From an uncultured Bacilli bacterium (lineage in GTDB: Bacteria; Bacillota_I; Bacilli_A; RF39; UBA660), in NCBI GenBank assembly GCA_944350385.1, contig CALVOV010000002.1, forward strand, positions 53,909 through 117,908: DNA of 64,000 nucleotides. Direction: 5' to 3'. The notes beneath the pieces are model-generated. The model made no database searches. It was given only the letters and a program-made list of their open reading frames with translations, and was not told the DNA's origin. The position numbers and the translations under genes are program-made. Shown here piece after piece: positions 1 through 8,682 of the stretch. Positions within the stretch are counted from its first letter, which is position 1. Each line of letters opens with the position of its first letter.

Positions 1-1054
1 CAAACGAACCATTAATATTACCAATTGGTTGATAATCAGTAGTAAATTTACTAGATCCAATTCCTCCTACATTTTGAGTTCCACCAGTTGCAAAAGCATC
101 TTTTCCAGATCCACCAGGAGCCTTACCACTTACACCAATATAGCCACCTCCAGAGCCACCAATTCCAAAATCACCAATATTTTCGGCACTACCACCGCCT
201 CCTGCAACAATCAATAGTTCTTCCAAATTATTTTCATAATTAACTAGTAATCCTCTATTATTAATATATGCTATATGAGTTGCTCCTCCACCTTTAGTAG
301 CATTAGAATCTCCACCACCATTATATCCAGGTGAACCAACTACAACAAATAATTCTTTACCGCTATTTAAAAAAATATTTCCTGAAGCATATCCACCATA
401 TCCTCCAGTTCCTGAATAAACATTCTTTCCTTGTGAACCCCAAACTTCTAATAGATATGTACCATCAAATGGAACAATAAATTCTTGAACATTACTAGTT
501 GAATTAAACTCCCAATATGATTTTCCAAATTTAGCACTATCATCTGCTAAAACATAATTAAGTGCAAGAGATAAAGAAACATTTTCCATCATAGGAACTT
601 CAGAAATATCATACTCATAATCCACTTTTATATTTAATTTTGTTTTGCTACTCGCAGGTAAAAAATCATATTGTGTAACTTTCTCTCCATTAAAATAAGT
701 CACACTATAATTCAAATACTTATCTTGTTCTGGAGTTAAAGCTGTTACATTGAAATTATCTAACATTACATCGATTGTACCATCATTAACAATATCAACA
801 GTAAATTCAAAAACCTCACCTGGTTGAGAAAATAAACAATCAAAATCCAATGAAGTATTATCAATTATTTGTGGTTTACTAGCATCAATATCATTTTCGA
901 CTATATGTATATTGTCAAAATGAATATCCCAAGTGTTTTTAGAATACTCAACATCTACATTTATTTGAAATTCACTAGAAAGATAAGCATAGCCTACACT
1001 AATAAGCAATAAGATTACAACTACTAATATTTTCTTAATAATACTTTTTTTCAT
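1..1054 (-). CDS. Surface protein with SipW-type N-terminal module and glycine-rich domain (partial, cut by left edge)
   Basis: The reading frame is open from ATG at 1054 to the window edge (351 codons seen; the C-terminus is missing). An AGGTGAT motif lies 5 nt upstream. Residues 1-25 form a membrane/signal segment ending in VGYAYLSSEF, like SipW-processed exported proteins. Residues 25-180 form a module that also opens the protein at 51249-52511; shared stretches are KNTWDIHF versus KNTWDVHF and DIVNDGTIDVM versus DIVNDGTIDAM. From about residue 200 the sequence becomes glycine-rich, with GGYGGYASG, VVVGSPGYNGGG and VAGGGGSAE, as in the glycine-rich domain of ALK/LTK-type and bacterial surface proteins. 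It is probably exported and wall- or surface-associated. The ligand is unknown. It may be a client of the signal peptidases encoded at 40-46 kb. Confidence 0.75.
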   Translation of the reverse strand, partial: MKKSIIKKILVVVILLLISVGYAYLSSEFQINVDVEYSKNTWDIHFDNIHIVENDIDASKPQIIDNTSLDFDCLFSQPGEVFEFTVDIVNDGTIDVMLDNFNVTALTPEQDKYLNYSVTYFNGEKVTQYDFLPASSKTKLNIKVDYEYDISEVPMMENVSLSLALNYVLADDSAKFGKSYWEFNSTSNVQEFIVPFDGTYLLEVWGSQGKNVYSGTGGYGGYASGNIFLNSGKELFVVVGSPGYNGGGDSNATKGGGATHIAYINNRGLLVNYENNLEELLIVAGGGGSAENIGDFGIGGSGGGYIGVSGKAPGGSGKDAFATGGTQNVGGIGSSKFTTDYQPIGNINGSF

Positions 1055-1131
1055 TATAATCACCTATCTTATTTAATTATAAGATAATAGAAGCAACTTT
1101 TCAATTATAGTAAATTATTTATAGTATATAC

Positions 1132-1998
1132 TTATAAAAAATAAAAAACCACTAAAATAGTTGCATTACTATTACTTTGTTCTAACAAAGATAAAGGATC
1201 ATATGGAGCACCTGTTTTAGTGCCAGATAATAAAGCAATGTCTACTGCATTCTCTGGAATACCCCAAGAGTTCCCGGAAAACAGAAAAATTGCTTGATCT
1301 ACTACATAACCACGAGTATTATACACAACATTATTCATAATAGTTCCCGTAGAATTTGGATTTAAATATGCTGGCTGTCGTAAACTATGAAAAATATTAT
1401 TTCTAACTAATAAATTTGTAGTATTTCCCTGAGTTACAAAACCTCTATTAACTATCCACGAAGAAGAATCTCCAGACTGATTTGGACCATAAATTTGACA
1501 ATTTAAAATTCTATTATTATCTCCAGCAATTTGTATAAATTCAACAGGGTAAGGATTGTCACTAGTCATAGTTAAAGAATCAATAGTAATATTATCACTA
1601 TTGCACAAAAATGGCACAATAGGTTCCTGCAACAAAACTAAGCTTCCTGCCCTTCCTTTAATTGTCAATCCTGGTATATTTAACACCATTTGTTGGGTAA
1701 TAGGATAAGTACCACTCAATATATTTATAACACTATTTGGCTGTGCTACCGCTAACGCCATTTCTATTTTTTGAAATGGTCTAAGCTGACTACCATCTCC
1801 TCCAGCTTCTGCTGTAGACTCAACATATAAATTATAAGGATTTGTTTCTATGTTACCTGTTGGTCCTATTGGCCCCGTTGGTCCTGTTGGCCCTGTTGGT
1901 CCAGTACTTTGAGAACCGATTGAATCAATTGAACCAGAAATTTGATATATATGTGTCTTTGGTAAACAACACCTTTTATAATTTTTATTACTATACAT
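1132..1998 (-). CDS. Collagen-like repeat protein with right-handed beta-helix domain, probable spore or cell surface protein
   Basis: The 288-residue protein starts at ATG 1998, because AAGAGGAG lies 10 nt upstream; an upstream in-frame ATG at 2019 would sit before that SD. After a short Cys-containing N-terminus comes a collagen-like run of about five Gly-X-Y triplets (GPTGPTGPTGPIGPTG). It is followed by a parallel beta-helix-like domain with LYVESTAEAGGDGSQLRPFQ (a typical start of pectate-lyase-like folds) and many Asn/Ile rungs such as NNRILNCQIYG and LLVRNNIFHS. Collagen-like proteins of this kind are known from the exosporium of spore formers (BclA family), but no known targeting motif is obvious. 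No catalytic residues can be assigned, so a structural or glycan-binding role is inferred. Confidence 0.6.
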   Translation of the reverse strand: MYSNKNYKRCCLPKTHIYQISGSIDSIGSQSTGPTGPTGPTGPIGPTGNIETNPYNLYVESTAEAGGDGSQLRPFQKIEMALAVAQPNSVINILSGTYPITQQMVLNIPGLTIKGRAGSLVLLQEPIVPFLCNSDNITIDSLTMTSDNPYPVEFIQIAGDNNRILNCQIYGPNQSGDSSSWIVNRGFVTQGNTTNLLVRNNIFHSLRQPAYLNPNSTGTIMNNVVYNTRGYVVDQAIFLFSGNSWGIPENAVDIALLSGTKTGAPYDPLSLLEQSNSNATILVVFYFL

Positions 1999-2054
1999 AA
2001 ATATAAAACTCCTCTTCATATCATATGCTATAAATAAATATCAGCTATTCTATA

Positions 2055-4127
2055 CTACTTATCTTGATATATTTTAATATTATTTAAATCTATCGTTATA
2101 GTCCCAGAAATATCTGTTCTATAATAACTAATATTATTCTCTTTCAACTTTCTTATTGTTTCATTATGAGGATGATTAAATTTATTATCCTTTCCTACTG
2201 AAATTAAAGCTACGTTAGGATTAATTTGTTCTAAAAACAAACTAGAAGTAGATGTCTTAGAACCATGATGTCCTATCTTTAGAATGTCAATATCTTCTAA
2301 TAAATATTTATCAAGCAAAAGATACTCACTTTTTATAGAAGCATCACCCATTAATAATATTTTTATATTTTTGTATAAAACATAATATATTTGACTGGAA
2401 TCATTTTCATCAACTAAATTTTCATTTAATTGAATTAATCTAAATTTTCCAACATTAAAAGTAGTTCCTTCAATACCTATAACAACACCATGATAATTAT
2501 TAATAATTTCCTTTTCCATAGAATTAAGTTCATTAGAATTTATAATAATATTGTCTATTTTTATATCTTTTAATAAATTTAGTGCTTCACCAGCATGATC
2601 AAAATCACCATGAGTAATAATAAGGTATTTTAACTTTTTAATTCCTAATTGTTTTAATATGGGGATGATTGTTCCATTTGCTAATGATGTTTGCTTCTTT
2701 CTTTTTTGCCAATTAGAAGTATTATAAGAAGCTTTACCACCAGTATCAATTAAAGCTGCTTCATTATTTGAATATAAAAGTATAGAATCCCCTTGTCCAA
2801 CATCAATCAGTTTTAAATAATCATCATTTTTTAAATAAGGAAAGAAATAATGTATAATAAAAAACATTAATAAAATAATAAAATATTTACTTGCATTTAA
2901 ATGAGTAATAATGTAAAAAATAAATATTTCTAAAAATATATAATAAATAATATTAAAACGCATAAATATTAATCTTCCAAAATTAATATTTTCTAAAAAT
3001 AAAGAAATATTTTCTACTAAATAAGTAAAAAAATTAAATATATCAACTAAAAAAGGAAAAATAAATGTTAATAATGATAAAGGAAAAACAATAAATGAAA
3101 TAAAGGGTACAAAAAACAAATTATAAATTATACTGAGTAAATTCATACTACTAGAAATATATAAAGAAATTGGCAAACTTACTATAAAAGAAATAAAAGA
3201 TGTTTTTAATAAACCAATAAAATAATTATTACTTTTTAAATAGTTACTAGTTAATAATAAAGCTAGCGAAATGGCAAAAGAATAAATAAAACCAATATCA
3301 TAAATATAAAATGGATTAACAAAAAGAGTTATTGCTAAAACAACCACATATATATTAGTATTCTTAATATAAAAATAAAAAATATTGTTAATAGTAAATA
3401 AATAAAAAAATAATACTCCTCTTAATATTGAAGGGGCTGGTCCAACTAATAATAGATAAATAAATAATATTAAAGAAGTTATTAAATAAGAAACATTTTG
3501 TTTTAATTTTAATTTTTTTAAGATTTTTAGAATAATATCTGATAAAAGTGATATATGCATTCCGCTAATCGCAAATAAATGACTAATGCCATTTTCTTGA
3601 TAAGAATTAGTAACAATATTAGATAAATAAGATTTATCTCCTAATATAAAAGTATAAAGATAAGGATTTTTATTAAATCTCTTTTGAATAAAATTTTTAA
3701 TTAAATAATATATATTATTGACAGACCCTACTTTCTCTAAACTTAATACATTCATAGTATAATTTACTTTTTTTGTCTTTAAATAATTTTTATAATTAAA
3801 TAAACCCTTAGTAGTTGGTTCATTAGGAATACTTACTTCTCCCTCAACTAAATATATATCTCCTAATTTAATTTTATCTAATTTGTTTTTTTCTTTCTGA
3901 CTAGAAATATAATAAAAAGCTTTTATCTTATAATTAGAAAAATCTAAAGTTAATCTATTTCCATCTATAGAATAACTACTTATTATTCCTTTTAATTTTT
4001 TTTCAGAATTGATTATTGGTACTTCATCAAGAATAATTCTTAAAATAGTAATTATTAAAGTAATAATTAAAATTACTAAATATAAATAATTATATAGTAA
4101 TAAACTCCTTAATTTTAGCAAAAACAT
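2055..4127 (-). CDS. comEC: ComEC/Rec2 DNA uptake channel protein
   Basis: This polytopic 690-residue membrane protein is the ComEC channel that imports single-stranded DNA during competence. The N-terminal part (to about residue 150) resembles the ComEC extracellular OB domain. The competence core follows with GISHLFAISGMHISLL and roughly ten membrane helices (about 160-420). The C-terminal metallo-beta-lactamase-like domain carries ITHGDFDHAGE and KIGHHGSKTS, the metal-binding HxHxDH-like and later His motifs, and is probably a nuclease. The start ATG at 4127 lies inside the end of comEA (38-nt overlap) with GGAG only 3-4 nt upstream, so translation is probably coupled. comG pilus genes are not in the window. 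Confidence 0.93.
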   Translation of the reverse strand: MFLLKLRSLLLYNYLYLVILIITLIITILRIILDEVPIINSEKKLKGIISSYSIDGNRLTLDFSNYKIKAFYYISSQKEKNKLDKIKLGDIYLVEGEVSIPNEPTTKGLFNYKNYLKTKKVNYTMNVLSLEKVGSVNNIYYLIKNFIQKRFNKNPYLYTFILGDKSYLSNIVTNSYQENGISHLFAISGMHISLLSDIILKILKKLKLKQNVSYLITSLILFIYLLLVGPAPSILRGVLFFYLFTINNIFYFYIKNTNIYVVVLAITLFVNPFYIYDIGFIYSFAISLALLLTSNYLKSNNYFIGLLKTSFISFIVSLPISLYISSSMNLLSIIYNLFFVPFISFIVFPLSLLTFIFPFLVDIFNFFTYLVENISLFLENINFGRLIFMRFNIIYYIFLEIFIFYIITHLNASKYFIILLMFFIIHYFFPYLKNDDYLKLIDVGQGDSILLYSNNEAALIDTGGKASYNTSNWQKRKKQTSLANGTIIPILKQLGIKKLKYLIITHGDFDHAGEALNLLKDIKIDNIIINSNELNSMEKEIINNYHGVVIGIEGTTFNVGKFRLIQLNENLVDENDSSQIYYVLYKNIKILLMGDASIKSEYLLLDKYLLEDIDILKIGHHGSKTSTSSLFLEQINPNVALISVGKDNKFNHPHNETIRKLKENNISYYRTDISGTITIDLNNIKIYQDK

Positions 4128-4776
4128 TTTCTCCTATTCCTGAAACATTTTGAATTTCTTCTATTGCCTTAAATCCCCCATTAGCATCACGATATTCAAT
4201 AATACTTTTTGCCTTTGCTTCTCCTATTCCTGGTAATGTCATTAAATCTTCTATAGAAGCATTATTAATAGAAACTTTTAAAGTTAATTCTGTATTTTCA
4301 CTACTATCAATACAGGCATCATTAATAAGTGAATTTTGATCTGGCTGTATACAAGATTCTATTTTTTTATTTTCTATTTCTTTTGTTTTAAGAAAATCTT
4401 CTACTTCTTGATTAGAATATATAATAATAACCATTTCATCTTTAATCTTTTTACTTAAATTAATAATCGAAGTATTAGCGTTTTCTGTTAAACCATTAGC
4501 TTTATTAATAACATCAATCACTCTAGAACCATCAACAAGTTCATATATACCAGGTGTATTAACTTCTCCCTTAATGTCTACTAATAAATATTTATCACTT
4601 GTCTTCTCTTTATCATCATATTCGATATTCTTCTTTGGAATAATTAAATTAGTATCTTCTATTTCTTTTTTATTTTTTAAATATTTATCAACTCCAATAT
4701 AGGTAAAAAAGCCAAGAAATAATAATACTAAACAAACTATTATAATTTGTTTTCTATAGCGATAATGAAAACTCAA
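4090..4776 (-). CDS. comEA: ComEA DNA receptor
   Basis: The 228-residue protein has an N-terminal membrane anchor (about 8-28), a SLBB/Soluble-ligand-binding-like domain (about 60-120: LVDIKGEVNTPGIYELVDGS) and a C-terminal double helix-hairpin-helix DNA-binding unit (LMTLPGIGEAKAKSIIEYR and IQNVSGIGENVFAKIKEFI). ComEA binds incoming dsDNA outside the membrane and passes it to ComEC. The start is TTG at 4776 with AGGAGG 9 nt upstream. Gene order comEA-comEC is that of Bacillus. Confidence 0.93.
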   Translation of the reverse strand: MSFHYRYRKQIIIVCLVLLFLGFFTYIGVDKYLKNKKEIEDTNLIIPKKNIEYDDKEKTSDKYLLVDIKGEVNTPGIYELVDGSRVIDVINKANGLTENANTSIINLSKKIKDEMVIIIYSNQEVEDFLKTKEIENKKIESCIQPDQNSLINDACIDSSENTELTLKVSINNASIEDLMTLPGIGEAKAKSIIEYRDANGGFKAIEEIQNVSGIGENVFAKIKEFITI

Positions 4777-4803
4777 AACTAAACACCTCCTATAATATTT
4801 TTC

Positions 4804-4833
4804 GAAAAAAAAAGAAAAGTGCGAAACTTTTCT
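4804..4833 (-). terminator. Rho-independent terminator of the DHH phosphoesterase gene
   Basis: On the minus strand, AGAAAAGT and ACTTTTCT form an 8-bp stem around a 5-nt loop, followed by a run of nine T. It overlaps the stop codon at 4832. Confidence 0.8.
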
Positions 4834-5902
4834 AATATTTTTTTGTCTTTTTTAAAATATAATTATCATTATTATTATGAGAACCATTCAAATATTCCAT
4901 AGTTGTTTTAATTAATCTATCCTCTAATTCTAATAAGCCTATATTTTCAGCTTTAGCCCCAGCACTTAAAGCATTGCCACCACCACGGACATCCTTCATA
5001 TTAGATAATATGTCAGAAACATCCACATCACTTTTACTTCTTCCACTTATTGAAAGTAAATTATCCCTAATATAACCCAAAACAAAAACAGCATCTACCT
5101 TATATTTAATGACTTTATCAGCAGCCTTAGCAAGATCTTCAATACGATATATAGTCTTTGGATTATCTCGATTTAACGTAAAAGCAATATTTTTAGTTAA
5201 AATACCAGCTTCAAATGTTCTAAAAACAGTATTTGAAAAAACTAAATTGTTTATTCTTTTATCTTCTTCAAATTCACTAAAAAACAAATCTTCAACATAA
5301 TCCATATTAGCCCCACATTTAATTAAATATTTAGCAGCATTCATAGTATCAACAGTAGTATTTTTTCTAAATCTCTTAGTATCCAATATAATACCAGAAA
5401 GTAAGAAAGTAGCCATTTCATTAGTTATAATACGATTTTTATAATTCATTAATAGCTGAGTAACAATTTCTGAAGTACTAGAAATATTTGGAACAATATA
5501 TTTATAATCAGCTGCTATTGTATTTTCATCTTCTTTATGATGATCTATTATCAAAATATATTTAAATGTATTAAGATAATCTTTAAGTGAAATCAAATAA
5601 TTTTTATTAACATCAGTCATAATGAGAACAGAAGATTTTTTATTTAAAGTTAGAAACTTTTCTTTATTTATAATATTCGATTTAAATCTATAATCATCAA
5701 CAATTTTCTTTACTCCTGCTGATAAATCCAAATCATCAACTACAACATATGATTTTTTTCCTAAAAAAGTAGATAGTGCTTGTAATCCTATTGCTGATGC
5801 TATAGCATCAAAGTCAAGATTATTATGTCCCAAAATAAAAATATTATCAGACCTCAAAATGTATTTTTCTAAACTTTTCTTTAATTTTTTTTCTTCTTTC
5901 AT
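4832..5902 (-). CDS. Stand-alone DHH/DHHA1 phosphoesterase, GdpP-like (cyclic dinucleotide or nanoRNA hydrolase)
   Basis: The 356-residue cytosolic protein has the DHH motifs in order: GHNNLDFDAIASAIG (motif I), MTDVN (II), IDHHKED (III, the DHH) and LLSGIILDTKRF (IV). A C-terminal DHHA1 domain has VRGGGNALSAGA. The spacing and wording (SSTSEIVTQLL, DTKRFRKNTT) are closest to the catalytic half of GdpP, the c-di-AMP phosphodiesterase, but the membrane helices, PAS and degenerate GGDEF domains of GdpP are absent. NrnA-like oligoribonuclease activity is the alternative. ATG at 5902 follows a G-rich SD (GGGGG); a TTG at 5917 overlaps that SD and is less likely. Confidence 0.8.
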   Translation of the reverse strand: MKEEKKLKKSLEKYILRSDNIFILGHNNLDFDAIASAIGLQALSTFLGKKSYVVVDDLDLSAGVKKIVDDYRFKSNIINKEKFLTLNKKSSVLIMTDVNKNYLISLKDYLNTFKYILIIDHHKEDENTIAADYKYIVPNISSTSEIVTQLLMNYKNRIITNEMATFLLSGIILDTKRFRKNTTVDTMNAAKYLIKCGANMDYVEDLFFSEFEEDKRINNLVFSNTVFRTFEAGILTKNIAFTLNRDNPKTIYRIEDLAKAADKVIKYKVDAVFVLGYIRDNLLSISGRSKSDVDVSDILSNMKDVRGGGNALSAGAKAENIGLLELEDRLIKTTMEYLNGSHNNNDNYILKKTKKY

Positions 5903-5942
5903 AATTTCTGCCCCCAAAATTAAGCTTATTATACTATTTTTA

Positions 5943-5977
5943 TTTAAAAAATAAAATACTTGATAATTTCAAGTATT
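5943..5977 (-). terminator. Rho-independent terminator after the PLC-like gene
   Basis: On the minus strand, AATACTTGA and TCAAGTATT form a 9-bp stem with a 5-nt loop, followed by TTATTTTTT. Confidence 0.75.
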
Positions 5978-6576
5978 TATATAATTCTATTTTCTATTAA
6001 TTGCTTTATTACTTCTTTAGTTAATTCATCTATTATATTCTCAGTTATATATTTTACTTTTATTGTTGGTAAATTCTTACTTATAACTTTATTTTTCCAA
6101 TCATTTAATTGTTCTTTACTAATGTTAATAATTTGATAATTAATATCTAAACTTTTCAATTTATCAATTACATACTGATAATCTAAATTATTATTACCAT
6201 AAGCGTCCATTTCTTCTAACATATATAAATGTGCCTCATGATTTACTAAATTAATTTCTTTCATAGGATTTACTACAATATCATAAAATTTTTCATCATA
6301 AATAATATCTGTAAATATGTGTACTACATATCCCTTTATAAAAGACTCTTCATATTTATTTTTGTTTTTAATATAAAAGTTAAGAACATTTCTTTTCCAT
6401 ACCTGTAAATTTTTATCTCTTAAATGAGACTTCCATCTTATTTCTTTAGAAGCAAATCCTGAAAAATTTACAGCATCAGGAGCAACACAACCTAAATAAA
6501 AATTATAATTATCTAACATTTTATTACTAGTAGTAATTTTTTTTGCAACTATTTCATGAATAACTGATGTTGGCAT
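5977..6576 (-). CDS. Zinc-dependent phospholipase C / S1-P1-like family protein
   Basis: The 199-residue protein matches the PF00882-type zinc-dependent phospholipase C fold. It opens with MPTSVIHEIVA (first ligand His), then GCVAPDAVNF, a second His in WKSHLRD, VVHIFTDIIYDEKFY (HxxxD), and NHEAHLYMLEEMDAYG. There is no signal peptide, unlike secreted PLC enzymes, so a cytosolic hydrolase role is likely and the substrate is unknown. It begins directly at the stop codon of the SEDS gene, so the two are translationally coupled. Confidence 0.65.
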   Translation of the reverse strand: MPTSVIHEIVAKKITTSNKMLDNYNFYLGCVAPDAVNFSGFASKEIRWKSHLRDKNLQVWKRNVLNFYIKNKNKYEESFIKGYVVHIFTDIIYDEKFYDIVVNPMKEINLVNHEAHLYMLEEMDAYGNNNLDYQYVIDKLKSLDINYQIINISKEQLNDWKNKVISKNLPTIKVKYITENIIDELTKEVIKQLIENRII

Positions 6577-7707
6577 TTATACATCTTCTCCTAACCTATT
6601 TTCAACATTTACTCTTTGTACAGCAGTTAATGCTGCTATTAAACATATTGTAAAACTACCTCCATAACTCATAAAAGGTAAAGGAACACCTGTCATAGGT
6701 ATTAATCCAAAAAGGCCTAGCAAATTTACAGCAATATGAACAAATATATAGAATGCAACACCATAGCAAATACTAGCTCCTGTATTAGTAGCAGATTTTC
6801 TACCGATATACAAAATTCTCCATAATATAAAAATATACATAAATATAATAGCTAAACCAGATATTAAACCTAATTCTTCAATAATAATACAGAAAATAAA
6901 ATCAGTATAAGGTTCTGGTAAATATAAATATTTCTGAGTTGAATTTCCTAATCCTACCCCAGTTAAACCACCATTATTTATAGCAATATAACCATTACAA
7001 ATTTGATTGCCAGTTGTCAATAAATTATCACAGGGATTTTCTGCTGTTAATCTTTCTTTTTGTCTATCAATTAAAATACCATGCCCTGTACCGACTAAAA
7101 TAATAACACCTATCACAATAGCAGCCAATCCTAAAAAGACTGTTTGAACTTTAATTTTGTTAGTAATAGGTTGAGCAAGAAAAATAACTCCAACTATAGT
7201 ACCATATATAAGCATTGTACCTAAATCGGGTTCAAAAAACATCAAAACAGCACTAATTAAACAAATCGCTATTGGAAAAAACACTTTAGTATATTTATTC
7301 AATTTATTTTTATTTTTATCATAGTAATATGCCAACCAAATAATTGTCACTACCTTCATGAATTCTGAAGGCTGATAACTAACAAGACCAAAATCAAACC
7401 AACTTCTTGAGTTATTTCTTAAAACACCAAAGAAAGGTAATAAAATTTGTGAAAGTAAAACTAAACCTAAAAGTAAATAAGAAAGTCTACCATATCCTTT
7501 TGAAGATACTCTAATCATAATGCAGAAAAGAACAGCACCAATTCCCAAAAAGATAGCTTGTTTTATAAAATAAATATATGGACTAGCCAAATTTGCCATG
7601 TAAGCCGTAACATTAGATGCTGAAAATACCATTATTAAACCAATGACAAATAATAATAAACTAACAAACAATAAAGGCTTATCTAAATTTTTAAATATCT
7701 TACTCAT
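6577..7707 (-). CDS. SEDS-family peptidoglycan polymerase (FtsW-like)
   Basis: The 376-residue protein has about ten membrane helices and the SEDS signatures: FSASNVTAYMANLASPYIYF near the N-terminus, YQPSEFMKVVTIIWLA, EPDLGTMLIY, the extracellular loop with LPEPYTDFIFCIIIEELG, and PMTGVPLPFMSYGGS at the C-terminus. SEDS proteins polymerise glycan strands from lipid II with a class B PBP. FtsW is favoured over RodA by the NSRSWF and DLGTM contexts, but a second SEDS gene lies at 37999-39123, so the division of labour is open. GGGGAG lies 7 nt before ATG 7707. Confidence 0.85.
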   Translation of the reverse strand: MSKIFKNLDKPLLFVSLLLFVIGLIMVFSASNVTAYMANLASPYIYFIKQAIFLGIGAVLFCIMIRVSSKGYGRLSYLLLGLVLLSQILLPFFGVLRNNSRSWFDFGLVSYQPSEFMKVVTIIWLAYYYDKNKNKLNKYTKVFFPIAICLISAVLMFFEPDLGTMLIYGTIVGVIFLAQPITNKIKVQTVFLGLAAIVIGVIILVGTGHGILIDRQKERLTAENPCDNLLTTGNQICNGYIAINNGGLTGVGLGNSTQKYLYLPEPYTDFIFCIIIEELGLISGLAIIFMYIFILWRILYIGRKSATNTGASICYGVAFYIFVHIAVNLLGLFGLIPMTGVPLPFMSYGGSFTICLIAALTAVQRVNVENRLGEDV

Positions 7708-7769
7708 TTATTTCTCCCCTTTATTATTTTATGATAACATATTTTTTCAATATTATCTTTATTTTATTA

Positions 7770-7796
7770 ACAATTTCTGTCAAATATCATAACTTA
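7770..7796 (+). promoter_or_regulatory. SigK-like mother-cell promoter of the YjcZ-like gene
   Basis: AC (7770-7771), a 16-nt spacer and CATAACTTA (7788-7796) fit the SigK pattern AC-N16/17-CATAnnnTA. It lies 22 nt upstream of the ATG. No convincing SigA -35/-10 pair exists here. Confidence 0.5.
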
Positions 7797-7817
7797 TAAT
7801 AGATTGGAGGTACATAT

Positions 7818-7976
7818 ATGTATTATTATGGTGGTGGCTCTAGCTGCTGTGGTAGCTATCAAGCTCCTTATTATCCAGTAACATACCATTCTAACAATAA
7901 TAATTCAATCTATGCCATTATCCTAGTATTATTTATTCTTTTAGTTATTGTATTAGGTACTCGCTGGGGATTTTAA
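7818..7976 (+). CDS. YjcZ-like small membrane protein (sporulation microprotein)
   Basis: This 52-residue protein starts at ATG 7818 with TTGGAGG 7 nt upstream. The N-terminus is rich in Tyr, Gly and Cys (MYYYGGGSSCCGSYQAPYY). A single C-terminal membrane helix follows (IYAIILVLFILLVIVLG), ending RWGF. This is the build of the YjcZ/YhfH-type sporulation peptides of Bacilli: a Gly/Tyr-rich head followed by a FALIVVLFILLIIVG-like helix. The SigK-like promoter and a strong terminator make it a monocistronic gene. A spore coat role is inferred. Confidence 0.7.
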   Translation: MYYYGGGSSCCGSYQAPYYPVTYHSNNNNSIYAIILVLFILLVIVLGTRWGF

Positions 7977-7978
7977 TT

Positions 7979-8007
7979 AAAGACGTATAGAAATATACGT
8001 CTTTTTT
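7979..8007 (+). terminator. Rho-independent terminator of the YjcZ-like gene
   Basis: A perfect stem AAAGACGTATA / TATACGTCTTT with GAAA loop is followed by a T run. The T run overlaps the -35 of the def promoter. Confidence 0.85.
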
Positions 8008-8034
8008 GACTTTTTTCATTTTTTTTAGTATAAT
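8006..8034 (+). promoter_or_regulatory. SigA-type promoter of def
   Basis: TTGACT (8006-8011), a 17-nt spacer and TATAAT (8029-8034) lie 70 nt upstream of the def start. Confidence 0.8.
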
Positions 8035-8104
8035 AAGCATGCTTTAGAGGCACTTTTAAAATAATATTATTCGTGATAGAATTATGAGAGGTGATGTAGT
8101 AACT

Positions 8105-8653
8105 ATGTTAAAAATGAAAGATATTTTAGATGAAAAAGATAAAAGATTACGTAGTATTTCAAAAGAAATCGAATTTCCACTATCTAAAAAAGATAAAGAA
8201 ACCATCCAAGAAATGATTGAATTTTTAAGAAACAGTCAAATACCAGAATTGAGTGAAAAATACGATTTACGTCCTGGTATGGGATTATCAGCTATTCAAT
8301 TAGGAATTGCCAAAAGATACTTTGTTGTAGTTGATGAAATTGAACCAGGTAAATTTGAAACATATATATTAATAAATCCAAAAATAATTAGTAATTCACT
8401 TGAAAAAATTTATGTTGAAATGGGTGAAGGGTGTTTAAGTGTAAATCGTGAAGTAGAAGGTATCGTTCCAAGATTTGCTAGAGTTACTATGGAAGGATAC
8501 GATATTGAAGGAAGAAAAATTCAAATTAGAGCACGCGAAGAGTTAGCCATTTGTTTTCAACATGAATTAGATCATTTAAATGGTATCCTATTTATCGATC
8601 ATATCGATAAGAAAAATCCATACAAAGATAAAGATAAATATCGAGCAATATAA
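8105..8653 (+). CDS. def: Peptide deformylase
   Basis: This 182-residue metalloenzyme removes the formyl group from the initiator Met of new proteins. The three motifs are present: GMGLSAIQLG (variant of GxGLAAxQ), EGCLSV (EGCLS, metal Cys) and QHELDHLNG (HExxH). Its length and the insertion between motifs I and II suit the type 2 enzymes of Gram-positives. The start ATG 8105 is chosen because AGAGGTGAT lies 9 nt upstream; the upstream ATG 8084 overlaps that SD. It is monocistronic, with its own promoter and terminator. Confidence 0.95.
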   Translation: MLKMKDILDEKDKRLRSISKEIEFPLSKKDKETIQEMIEFLRNSQIPELSEKYDLRPGMGLSAIQLGIAKRYFVVVDEIEPGKFETYILINPKIISNSLEKIYVEMGEGCLSVNREVEGIVPRFARVTMEGYDIEGRKIQIRAREELAICFQHELDHLNGILFIDHIDKKNPYKDKDKYRAI

Positions 8654-8682
8654 AAGCATTACAAAAGTAATGCTCTTTTTTT
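8654..8682. terminator. Bidirectional terminator between def and smc
   Basis: AGCATTAC-aaaa-GTAATGCT is followed by C and seven T on the plus strand; its 3' end abuts the smc stop, so it mainly serves def. Confidence 0.8.
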
